This document shows, piece by piece, positions 51,898-59,251 of a stretch of DNA of 64,000 nucleotides (positions are counted from its first letter, which is position 1; each line of letters starts with the position of its first letter). Below the pieces are notes generated by a model. That model did not search any database and was not told the origin of the DNA. It saw only the letters and a program-made list of their open reading frames with translations. Where the stretch lies: positions 37,146-101,145 of the forward strand of contig JAJDXQ010000024.1 of NCBI GenBank assembly GCA_022823185.1, given 5' to 3'. Source of the DNA: Caldilineaceae bacterium. Lineage in GTDB: Bacteria; Chloroflexota; Anaerolineae; Caldilineales; Caldilineaceae. The translations under genes and the position numbers were made by a program.

Positions 51898-52956
51898 TCA
51901 GTGCGGGCTCGCCTTCTCCAGACGCGACCCGTCCGGCGTGTCGCGCACCTGCCACCCAAGCGCAGCAATCTCATCTCGCAGCGAATCGGCTTCGCCCCAG
52001 TTGCGCTGCGCGCGCGCGGCCTGGCGCTTCTCCGCCAGGTCCAAGATCGCCTGCGGCGCCGGCTCCTCAGCCGGCTGCTTCGCCGCGTCTCTCGCCGCGC
52101 AAGCCCGCTGCCATATCTCCCCCGGGATGCCGTCCTGCGGCGTCGGCGGCAGCCGCCAGTCCCCCAGCGCCGAGGCGGGAAACCGTGCGCCGCTGTCAAA
52201 CACCTGCTCGCCCGCCGCGGTCAGCACCGTCGCGCTGCCCTGGCCCACCAGCTCACATTCTCCCGTCGCCGGCTCGATCACCACCCCGGTGTTTTCGTCA
52301 ATGCCCAAAACCGTGATCCCGCGCGGCAACAGCGCCAGCAGCTCATCAAAACGCGGCTGCCCCATATAACAGCGGCTGGTATCCAACTCATCCCCGCCGT
52401 CATTGTTGTTCCAATGGGGTATCACGCTCAACCGCAGTCCAAAATCACTGAAAAAGGCCAGTCCCTCGATCCAGTGGAGGTCCTGGCCCACCTTGTATAT
52501 CTCATAGACCGGCAGCGTGTAGCGGCCCGACGCCACAGTCGTCGCGCTTGAAAAGCAGATCGCCGCGCCCAGCCGGTGACGCGCCCGCAACGCGTGCCAT
52601 GCATAGCTGTCGCGCAGCTGGCGCACCGTATAGGAAGGGCTGCCCGGCCCCATGAACAGATAATCGCTGTCAAATATCGACGCCGCCACATCCGGGTCGT
52701 CCGGATCAAACTCCGTGCCCCGCTTGCGCGCCGGCACAATCGAAATGTGGGGCGAATAGTTGCGAAGATGATGTTCCAGATACGCGCCCACCTTTCCGGC
52801 CACGGCGGGCGAATTCAGCTCAAAACCGGCCGGCGTCTCCAGGATGGCAACCGAAACCGGCGTATCCAGTTGACGCATCACCCGCTCATGAATCCGGTGG
52901 GCCCCCGGCGCGGTCTCCCCAGACCCAAAGAGCACAATTGGACCAATTTCACTCAT
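51898..52956 (-). CDS. Peptidase S51/cyanophycinase-like protein fused to a CysRS-type C-terminal segment
   Basis: A 352-residue protein. ATG 52956 follows a G-rich site. Residues about 1-235 form a class I glutamine-amidotransferase-like fold: IVLFGSGETAPGAHRIHE, VAILETPAGFELNS, DYLFMGPGSPSYTVRQL and the elbow GAAICFSSATTVASG, whose Ser is the candidate nucleophile of S51-type peptidases, then VLGIDENTGVVIEP. Residues about 295-345 are quite different: ILDLAEKRQAARAQRNWGEA, then DSLRDEIAALGW and DTPDGSRLE, the hallmark C-terminal element of cysteinyl-tRNA synthetase. No aminoacylation domain is present. The combination could bring a tRNA- or nucleotide-binding element to a peptidase-like enzyme. 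Function unknown. Confidence 0.8.
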   Translation of the reverse strand: MSEIGPIVLFGSGETAPGAHRIHERVMRQLDTPVSVAILETPAGFELNSPAVAGKVGAYLEHHLRNYSPHISIVPARKRGTEFDPDDPDVAASIFDSDYLFMGPGSPSYTVRQLRDSYAWHALRARHRLGAAICFSSATTVASGRYTLPVYEIYKVGQDLHWIEGLAFFSDFGLRLSVIPHWNNNDGGDELDTSRCYMGQPRFDELLALLPRGITVLGIDENTGVVIEPATGECELVGQGSATVLTAAGEQVFDSGARFPASALGDWRLPPTPQDGIPGEIWQRACAARDAAKQPAEEPAPQAILDLAEKRQAARAQRNWGEADSLRDEIAALGWQVRDTPDGSRLEKASPH

Positions 52957-53118
52957 GGCATTCCCCCTGTCCCCCCGGCATCGTTGTTCATGCCGGGCGC
53001 CTTTGATGACACAATGCTGCGGCAAGATACCAGTGCCAGCGGCGCGCACGCCTCACACTGCTTCTGCGCCAGCCGCCTTCCCGTCCCCTTCATTTTCTCT
53101 CGCTGCCCGTGTCCAATG

Positions 53119-53127
53119 TGCTATACT
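53119..53127 (+). promoter_or_regulatory. Extended -10 promoter of the spermidine synthase-like gene
   Basis: TGCTATACT about 55 bases before ATG 53182; no clear -35. The same 9-base box occurs elsewhere in the window. Confidence 0.5.
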
Positions 53128-53181
53128 GAAACGGCATTTCCGTGGGCGCAAGCGCAGCAATCGGGACCGTGTCACTCCTCT

Positions 53182-54822
53182 ATGCAATCCTTTGTCTTTC
53201 GCATGCTCGTCTTCACGGCGGGCGCAGTCACTCTGGGCGTAGAGTTGAGCGCCGCCCGCCTGCTGGAACCCTGGTTCGGAAACAGCCAGATCGTCTGGGC
53301 CGCACTCATCGGCCTCGTTCTGTCCTACCTGGCCGTGGGGGCCTGGCTGGGCGGAAAACTGGCCGACCGCTTCCCCAGCCTGGGCGGGCTGTTGACGTTG
53401 GTGACCGTTGCCGGACTGGGCGTCGCCCTGACGCCGGCGGTCAGTCCCCCCATTCTGCGCTTGGCGGCTGTTGGGCTGAACGACTATCTTCCTGGGCTGC
53501 TTGCGGGCACGCTTCTTGTCGTCCTCCTTCTCTTCAGCCTGCCCGTCATCCTGTTGGGGGCGGTCAGCCCGTGGGCCGTGCGTCTGGCGGTCACCGACCT
53601 GCGGCAGACGGGCCGCGTAGCCGGACAACTCTATGCCATCAGCGCCTGCGGCAGCATCATCGGCACCTTCCTGCCCGTCCTCTGGCTGATACCATCCTAC
53701 GGCACCCGCTGGAGCTTCTACCTGCTGGCTCTCTGGCTCCTGGCCGTCGCCCTGCTGGCCTCACTCCTGCACGGACGCAGCCGCCGCGGCCACGGCATCG
53801 CGCTCCTGGCGCTCGGGGCAACACTGGCCCTGGCTCTCATCGATTCCGGCAGCGTGCGCGCCCACTGGGACAACCGGGAAGACAGCCCAATTCTATACGA
53901 AGACGAATCTCTCTACAACTACATTCTCGTTCGGGCCTGGGGCAGCGAACGCCATCTTCAGCTCAATGAAGGCGTCGGCATCCACAGCGTCTACCATCCC
54001 GACAGCCTGCTCAGCCAGGGCATTTGGGACTACTTCCTGCTCGCCCCCCTCTTTCGCGCCGATGCCGGCCTTGATCCCCACGAACGCATCCTCGTCATTG
54101 GGCTCGCCGCCGGCACCGCTTCCAGTCTGTATACCCGAATCTATGGCCCGGTGGAGATCGTCGGCGTCGAGCTGGATCCCCAGATCATCGAGGTCGGCCG
54201 GCGCTATTTTGATATGACCCAACCCAATCTGACCGCAGTGGCCGCCGATGGACGCCGCTGGCTGCAGGACCAACCCGAAGACGCACGCTTCGAGATCATC
54301 CTCGTCGATGCCTACCGGCCTCCCTATATTCCCTTCCACCTCACGACCATGGAGTTCTTCCAGCTGGCGCGCCGGCATTTGAGCGAGCCGGGAATTCTCA
54401 TGATCAATGTCGGCCGTTCCGCCACCGACTTTGCGCTCGTCGACGCCCTCGCCGCCACCCTGGCTGCGGTCTTCCCCTCCGTTCTGATCGTGGACGAGCC
54501 CGGCCCGCCGGATAACCTGGGCAACTCGCTCGTCGTCGCTGCCAATCTGCCCATCACGCCGGAAGCGTTTGCCGCCAATGCCGCGGCTCTTGCCCCCTCG
54601 CTGCCGCACGAGTTCCGCCGCTTCGCTCTCGAGGTTGCCGGTTGCGCCGGCGTATCCTCTTGTGATCGCGCTCTTTCCCGCGTGCGAGCGGCCAATCCAC
54701 CCGCAGGCGCCCCCGTCCTTACCGATGACCGCGCCCCCGTCGAGCAACTGGTGCATGGTATAATCTGGAACTTCCTTCGCGGCAGAACCGAATCGCAGCC
54801 GCCGGCATACTCTACTGAATGA
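53182..54822 (+). CDS. Membrane-fused spermidine synthase-like protein
   Basis: A 546-residue protein with two parts. Residues 1-215 hold about seven membrane helices like those of transporter-fused spermidine synthases (VFTAGAVTLGVELSAARLL, LIGLVLSYLAVGAWLGGKLAD, LLGAVSPWAVRLAVTDL). Residues about 235-500 are a Rossmann methyltransferase-type domain of the spermidine/spermine synthase superfamily: LYNYILVR, HLQLNEGVGIHSVYHPD, ILVIGLAAGTASSLY, VGVELDPQIIEVGRRYF, and DARFEIILVDAYRPPYIPFHLTTMEFF. True spermidine synthases have DXYD near the last motif; VDAY is related. ATG 53182 is chosen because an extended -10 box overlaps the next upstream start. Polyamine synthesis is not proven. Confidence 0.85.
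   Translation: MQSFVFRMLVFTAGAVTLGVELSAARLLEPWFGNSQIVWAALIGLVLSYLAVGAWLGGKLADRFPSLGGLLTLVTVAGLGVALTPAVSPPILRLAAVGLNDYLPGLLAGTLLVVLLLFSLPVILLGAVSPWAVRLAVTDLRQTGRVAGQLYAISACGSIIGTFLPVLWLIPSYGTRWSFYLLALWLLAVALLASLLHGRSRRGHGIALLALGATLALALIDSGSVRAHWDNREDSPILYEDESLYNYILVRAWGSERHLQLNEGVGIHSVYHPDSLLSQGIWDYFLLAPLFRADAGLDPHERILVIGLAAGTASSLYTRIYGPVEIVGVELDPQIIEVGRRYFDMTQPNLTAVAADGRRWLQDQPEDARFEIILVDAYRPPYIPFHLTTMEFFQLARRHLSEPGILMINVGRSATDFALVDALAATLAAVFPSVLIVDEPGPPDNLGNSLVVAANLPITPEAFAANAAALAPSLPHEFRRFALEVAGCAGVSSCDRALSRVRAANPPAGAPVLTDDRAPVEQLVHGIIWNFLRGRTESQPPAYSTE
54756..54764 (+). promoter_or_regulatory. Extended -10 promoter inside the preceding gene, for the LmbE-like gene
   Basis: TGGTATAAT within the last codons of the spermidine synthase-like gene, about 100 bases before ATG 54863. 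No good -35. Confidence 0.45.
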
Positions 54823-54862
54823 AGTCCGTTAACCACCGGCCACAGATAGCGAGCAATTCAAC

Positions 54863-55747
54863 ATGAGCGAATCACGCACTCTACTCGGCGTCTTTGCCCA
54901 TCCCGATGACGAGAGCTTTGGCCCCGGAGGCACCCTGGCCCGCTATGCCTCCGAAGGCGTGCAGGTGCATGTCATTATCGCCACCGACGGCGATGCCGGC
55001 TCCGTGACCGAGAGCCACCGCAACCAGACTGAACGCACATTGGCCCAGGTGCGCAGCGAGGAGCTTGCCCGCGCCGCCGTCCTGTTGGGCGTCACCAGCA
55101 TCTGGAATCTGCCCTACCGGGACAGCGGCATGCGCGGCTCGCCCGACAATGATCATCCCCGGGCCCTGGTGCAACAGCCCCTGCCGCAACTTGTGGCCGA
55201 GCTGACAGGCTACTTTCGCCGTTTGAAACCGCAGGTCGCCGTCACCCACGACCCCTACGGCGGCTACGGCCACCCCGATCACATTCGCTGCTGCGAAGCC
55301 GTAACCGCTGCCTTCTATGCCGCCGCGCAGACCGACGCCTCCAACGCGGACCGCAGCAACGGCCGCGGCCTGCCTCCCCACACGACCCAGAAACTCTATT
55401 ACAGCTGCTTCGACAAACGCATGCTCCGCTGGGTCGTCAAGTTCATGCAGTTGACAGGCCGCAATCCCCGCCAGGTCGGCCGCAACCAGGACGTCGACCT
55501 GGTCGAAATCGCCTCCTGGGAGACCCCGATCCACGCCCGCATTGACGTGGGCGCCTATCTCGACCGCAAGGAACGCGCCAGCCGCGCCCATGCCAGCCAG
55601 TATAGCGGCGGCCCTTCCACGCTGCGCGCGCTGCCGCGTCCTGTCCGCCGCAGGCTGTCCCGCTATGAAAACTACACACGCGCCTTCCCCGCCCCCAACG
55701 CCTACCAGGAACCGGATCTGTTCCACAACGTCGTCTGGCAGAAATGA
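54863..55747 (+). CDS. PIG-L/LmbE family N-acetylglucosaminyl deacetylase
   Basis: A 294-residue zinc deacetylase. The zinc motif is GVFAHPDDESFGPGG (residues 9-23), and the third ligand is in YGGYGHPDHIRCCEAV (about 132-147). The length and HDPYGGYGHPDH segment are closest to the MshB/Mca-like group, which removes acetyl groups from GlcNAc-inositol or cleaves mycothiol conjugates. Chloroflexota are not known as mycothiol producers, so a glycoconjugate or bacillithiol-type substrate is equally possible. It follows the spermidine synthase-like gene by 40 bases and may share its transcript as well as using an internal promoter. Confidence 0.9.
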   Translation: MSESRTLLGVFAHPDDESFGPGGTLARYASEGVQVHVIIATDGDAGSVTESHRNQTERTLAQVRSEELARAAVLLGVTSIWNLPYRDSGMRGSPDNDHPRALVQQPLPQLVAELTGYFRRLKPQVAVTHDPYGGYGHPDHIRCCEAVTAAFYAAAQTDASNADRSNGRGLPPHTTQKLYYSCFDKRMLRWVVKFMQLTGRNPRQVGRNQDVDLVEIASWETPIHARIDVGAYLDRKERASRAHASQYSGGPSTLRALPRPVRRRLSRYENYTRAFPAPNAYQEPDLFHNVVWQK

Positions 55748-56005
55748 GCGGCGCGACTGAAGATAGCTGAACTCTTCTCCCCGGGCCTCCGCAGATCGCT
55801 GCGCGGCGATCCCGCTTGTCGCGCCTGCCTTCTCCCTCCACTAGAGGTTCCTGTCCGCACGCGAAACTTGGAAACCGTCAAGGGCGTGGTGTACGATCAG
55901 GCTGGCACTCGCCGGACTGCAAGGTGGACGCAGCCCACCCTCGGAATGGTGAAGTGGAGTCGTCAGGAAAAGATACGAGCGCGGGTTACTCCCAGGAGAC
56001 GAGAA

Positions 56006-57256
56006 ATGAATCAGCCAAAGAAGCGGCTTCGCTGGCTCGTCGCGGCGATCGCGGCCATTCTGAGCGTGACGTTGTCCAGCGCCGCTCTGTCCGCTGAACT
56101 CACCGGCGAAGAAACCTTCCGGCTTGCCGAGGGCGAAATCGTGGACGATGACCTCTATATTGCCGCTTCCGAGATCTATATCGATGGGATCGTCCAAGGA
56201 GACCTGATCGCAGTCGCCTCCTACATAGAGATCGGTCCGACCGGCGTCGTCGAAGGCGATCTCTGGGCGATGGCCGCCGGCGTTGAGATTCACGGTATGG
56301 TCCTGGATGACCTGCGCGCTGTCGCTGGCGGCCTCGAAATATCGGGCTCCGTCGCCGATGACGCCTTTCTCGGCGCAGGGGGCGGGCAGGCCGACATTCC
56401 GACCGGCATGGGAACGCAAGCGGTTCCCGCGGGGTTGAGCGTCACAGGAAGGATTGGCGGTGATACCTACGTCGCCGCCGGCAGCGCCGATGTCCCAGGT
56501 AGAATCGGCGGTGACTTCCGCGGCGCGATGGGGATCCTTGAGTTTTCAGGCGCCGTCACGGGCGATACCGACATTCAGGTCGGAGAGTTCATCGTCTCCA
56601 GCGCCGCCCGCTTCGACGGCGGGCTCAGCTATTCCGCCCCCGAGCCGCGCCAGTTTCCCGCCGGCGTTGCCCGCGACATCCAATTTGAGGCGCCGCCCGG
56701 TTCCGAGACCGCCGGCGGCACCATTGTCGGCGCCTTTTTCGGCTGGATTTTCCGGACCGTCGCCATTGCCATCGGCATCGCCATCCTCGGCTGGCTGCTG
56801 ATGCGCTTCAGACCCAGCATCCTGGTCCGCCCTGCCGCCGCGATTCAATCGAGGCCTGTCGAAACAGGGCTGTACGGTCTCCTGGCCGCGGCGCTGCTTA
56901 TCTTCATCCCAATCGCCACCATCATCCTTGTGGCCTTTACCTGGACATTCTGGGGCGCCATCCCTGGCATCGCCATGTTTGTCTTTCTGGCCGCCGCCTC
57001 GGCGCTCGTCTGGTTCCTCAGCCCCCTGCTGACAGGCCTCTGGCTGGGAGAGCGGATCGGAGAACGCCTGGGGGGACAACAGAGTCCCCTTCTCCTGCTG
57101 CTGCTGGGCGCTCTACTGATCGTCGTTCTCGGCCGGATTCCCTTTCTCGGCTGGCTGGTCTATCTGTTGAGCTTTGTCCTGGCCCTCGGCGGAATCCTGC
57201 GCAGTGGGAGCGGCGCGGTCGACGCAACCGAGCCAGAAGCCGCCGCGGCGCCCTGA
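56006..57256 (+). CDS. Exported bactofilin-like repeat protein with C-terminal membrane domain
   Basis: A 416-residue protein. ATG 56006 follows AGGAG. A signal or anchor helix ([21 protein letters not shown]) precedes about 200 residues of short hydrophobic/Gly repeats such as [38 protein letters not shown] and [18 protein letters not shown]. Their periodicity of about 18-22 residues is that of a right-handed beta-helix like bactofilin. Residues about 245-400 form four to five membrane helices ([38 protein letters not shown]). An extracytoplasmic beta-helix tethered to a membrane domain suggests an envelope scaffold. No specific function is known. Confidence 0.75.
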   Translation: MNQPKKRLRWLVAAIAAILSVTLSSAALSAELTGEETFRLAEGEIVDDDLYIAASEIYIDGIVQGDLIAVASYIEIGPTGVVEGDLWAMAAGVEIHGMVLDDLRAVAGGLEISGSVADDAFLGAGGGQADIPTGMGTQAVPAGLSVTGRIGGDTYVAAGSADVPGRIGGDFRGAMGILEFSGAVTGDTDIQVGEFIVSSAARFDGGLSYSAPEPRQFPAGVARDIQFEAPPGSETAGGTIVGAFFGWIFRTVAIAIGIAILGWLLMRFRPSILVRPAAAIQSRPVETGLYGLLAAALLIFIPIATIILVAFTWTFWGAIPGIAMFVFLAAASALVWFLSPLLTGLWLGERIGERLGGQQSPLLLLLLGALLIVVLGRIPFLGWLVYLLSFVLALGGILRSGSGAVDATEPEAAAAP

Positions 57257-57330
57257 GTCCCGGCGTCGACGCTGGCCCGTCGGCATCCGTTCACGCACGG
57301 CACCTGCCCAGTCCCTGGAGCGAACCGCCT

Positions 57331-57561
57331 ATGCTTGCCATCAACGAAAAGCTCTATCCGGGCGATCTAGTTCAAATGCGCAAACCCCATCCTTGCGGGG
57401 GCGACCGCTGGGAGATCGTGCGCGTGGGCGCGGACATCGGCCTCTTGTGCGAAACCTGTGGGCGCCGCGTCCTCCTGCCCCGACGCAAATTCGCCCGCGG
57501 CGCCAGGAAGTTTCTTCGCCGCAGTCCGCAAGCCCTGAAAGAACTGGATGGTCCGGGCTAG
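57331..57561 (+). CDS. DUF951 family small protein
   Basis: A 76-residue protein of the DUF951 family, with [20 protein letters not shown] and [20 protein letters not shown]. Three Cys (in PHPCGG and CETCG) could bind zinc together with His. In relatives it often lies near Nif3 or RNA-binding genes; here Nif3 begins 110 bases downstream in the same direction. The C-terminal third is basic ([14 protein letters not shown]), consistent with nucleic-acid binding, which is inference. Confidence 0.88.
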   Translation: MLAINEKLYPGDLVQMRKPHPCGGDRWEIVRVGADIGLLCETCGRRVLLPRRKFARGARKFLRRSPQALKELDGPG

Positions 57562-57670
57562 GAGGCTGCTCCACCCGGCCGGCGCCCTGCACGGCGCAGA
57601 CCAAAATCAGCGCGGCCGGGAACGCGTTCTACGCCGCTCACTCAATTCTCTTCTCGGAAGGAGTTTCCTT

Positions 57671-58423
57671 ATGCAAAGGGAGGCGCTGGTCAGCTACCTT
57701 GACGACACGCTGCGCATCAGCGAGATCGCCGACTACGGCCCGCAAGGGCTGCAAATCGAAGGGCGGGCCCAGGTCGACAGAATCGTCGGTATGGTCGACG
57801 CGCACCAACCCTGTGTCGAGGCCGCACTCGAACGCGGCGCCCATCTCATGCTGGTGCATCACGGCATTCTGTGGGGCGACGCCAAGCGCCTGGCCGGCAG
57901 TTACGGCCGCCTCGTACGCACCTTCATCGAGAACGATCTCAACCTCTACGCCGCCCATCTGCCGCTCGATGCCCACCCGCAGTGGGGCAACAACGCCGAG
58001 ATCGCCCGCCGTCTCGGTCTGTCAGTCGTGGACTGGTGGGCCAATGTCAAAGGCACGCCCCTCGCGGTCCTGGCAGAGTACGACGAACCGCTCGCCTTCC
58101 AGGAGCTGGTTGCGCGCTTCGAGGAACAGGTGGGCCGCCCCCGGCTTGTTCAAGCGGAAGGGCCGCCGCTTGTAAGCACAGTGGGCATCCTCAGCGGGTT
58201 CGGCGCCGACAAGATCGCGGCCGCCGCCAGCCTGGGCTGCGACGCCTACGTCACCGGCGAAACCAGCCATGCCCAATTCTACGACGCCGCCAACACAGGC
58301 ATCAACCTCCTCTACGGCGGCCACTACACCTCCGAGACGGTCGGCGTCCAGGCCCTCGGCGAGCACCTGGCCCAGCGTTTTGGCATTGCATTCGAGTTCG
58401 TCGACCTGCCAACCGGCCTGTGA
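57671..58423 (+). CDS. Nif3-like dinuclear metal centre protein
   Basis: A 250-residue NIF3/YbgI family protein. ATG 57671 follows AAGGAG. Metal ligands are recognisable: [12 protein letters not shown] (two His), [18 protein letters not shown] (His and Asp), and [27 protein letters not shown] (His and Glu). [10 protein letters not shown] near the start is the usual family entry. These proteins form hexameric rings with two metal ions per subunit; proposed roles include GTP cyclohydrolase-like or hydrolase activity, not settled. Translation may be linked with the upstream DUF951 gene. Confidence 0.92.
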   Translation: MQREALVSYLDDTLRISEIADYGPQGLQIEGRAQVDRIVGMVDAHQPCVEAALERGAHLMLVHHGILWGDAKRLAGSYGRLVRTFIENDLNLYAAHLPLDAHPQWGNNAEIARRLGLSVVDWWANVKGTPLAVLAEYDEPLAFQELVARFEEQVGRPRLVQAEGPPLVSTVGILSGFGADKIAAAASLGCDAYVTGETSHAQFYDAANTGINLLYGGHYTSETVGVQALGEHLAQRFGIAFEFVDLPTGL

Positions 58424-58495
58424 ACCGGCCTCAGTTCACTGCCGGGGCGCCGACCGGCCCCGCCTCGCGTTCCCTCTGATTCAAACCTGCCCCAC

Positions 58496-58528
58496 AAAAA
58501 AACCCGCTGCAAGCAATCTTGCAGCGGG
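58496..58528 (-). terminator. Intrinsic terminator of the SelW-like gene
   Basis: On the minus strand an 11-bp perfect stem (CCCGCTGCAAG/CTTGCAGCGGG) with a 4-base loop is followed by seven T residues. It lies about 50 bases after the stop of the SelW-like gene. Confidence 0.92.
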
Positions 58529-58580
58529 TAGAGCGCTCACCTGACGGCTGGCGCCTCAATTCAGTTCACCGAAATCATGC

Positions 58581-58847
58581 CTACGCACGCGGGGCCGGCT
58601 CCAGGCCAACTGCCTCTGAGAAGAGATTGAGCACCTCGCCCTCCTCTGCATGGCGGCCCTCGGCCTTCTTGCTGTACACAAGTGTATCGCCTGCCATCAC
58701 TTCAAACAGTCCACCACCCGCCGGGATCATCTTGAGGCTTTCAATTGCCGGCGTGAAGTTCTCCAACAGATCGGCCGCCGCACGGACGGCTCGGGGTGTG
58801 TAGTTTCACTGTACACAGTATTCGATACTGACCTTGTACTTCTGCAT
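58581..58847 (-). CDS. SelW/Rdx-family selenoprotein with in-frame UGA (CVQU motif)
   Basis: An 88-residue thioredoxin-fold protein of the SelT/SelW/SelH (Rdx) family, probably a small thiol/selenol redox protein. ATG 58847 is preceded by a perfect AGGAGGGAGCT ribosome site. The opening KYKVSIEYCVQ is followed by TGA (58806-58808), then NYTPRAVRAAADLLENF; the C-X-X-U motif is exactly the family's redox motif, whose Sec or Cys follows CXX. Downstream, IPAGGGLFEVMAGDTLVYSKK matches SelW. The frame is open from UGA to the stop at 58581. Its own promoter (TTGACG/TAAAAT) and terminator make it a complete single-gene unit. A call from TTG 58766 would lose the active site. A stop-mutated pseudogene is the less likely alternative. 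Confidence 0.9.
58777..58808 (-). promoter_or_regulatory. UGA Sec codon and putative SECIS hairpin of the SelW-like gene
   Basis: The TGA is 58808-58806. Fifteen bases later GCCG pairs with CGGC around the loop TCCGTG, which contains a G as often seen in bacterial SECIS loops. Confidence 0.55.
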
Positions 58848-58892
58848 AGCTCCCTCCTGTCGCTGGTCGGCCTTTCGGCGCAGCAAATGAGA

Positions 58893-58898
58893 TATACT
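58893..58898 (+). promoter_or_regulatory. Possible -10 box of the secreted SH3 protein gene
   Basis: TATACT on the plus strand, overlapping the expected transcription start of the divergent SelW-like gene. The -35 region is poor, so the assignment is tentative. Confidence 0.3.
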
Positions 58899-58907
58899 GC
58901 TGGAGAC

Positions 58908-58936
58908 ATTTTAGCAGCTTCTCCCCTCTTCGTCAA
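58908..58936 (-). promoter_or_regulatory. Promoter of the SelW-like gene
   Basis: TTGACG (58931-58936), 17-base spacer, TAAAAT (58908-58913), with an extended TGC directly upstream of the -10 on the minus strand. The leader to ATG 58847 is about 53 bases. Confidence 0.75.
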
Positions 58937-59013
58937 ACCGGGCGCGAGGGGGGAAGGGCAGGGGAACCGGAGGCCTTGCGCCAAATGGCTTGGTCAACGC
59001 AAATGCACATGAC

Positions 59014-59043
59014 AGAGGCCCCGCAGTCGAGAGCGGGGCCTCT
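59014..59043. terminator. Strong GC hairpin in the leader of the SH3 protein gene
   Basis: An 11-bp perfect stem (AGAGGCCCCGC/GCGGGGCCTCT) with an 8-base loop, followed on the plus strand by a pyrimidine-rich GCTTTCTC. It lies 210 bases before the chosen start codon. It could end a short RNA or attenuate the gene. Confidence 0.4.
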
Positions 59044-59251
59044 GCTTTCTCTGCGACCACCGCCGCCCGAGCAAAAGATTCGGCACAGACACCCCACTCC
59101 AACAGCCCGCCTGGGCGCGGAACATTCCCTGTCCATTTCTCGTCCGATCGGCAGGAGCAGTTCCAATCCTGCACTGGAGCCGGATTTGGAAAAGAAAGAT
59201 AAAGCCGGCACAGACAGATACGCTCGTACTGCTGAAATAGAGAAACCAAAG

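Noticed and set aside
52576..53181. N-terminal extension of the spermidine synthase-like protein by 200 codons
   Set aside because: It lies antisense to the S51-like gene and an extended -10 promoter sits inside it. The membrane domain begins at ATG 53182.
58976..59251. N-terminal extension of the SH3 protein from ATG 58976
   Set aside because: The added 92 residues are Pro/Arg-rich, include a terminator-like hairpin in the DNA and would bury the signal peptide.
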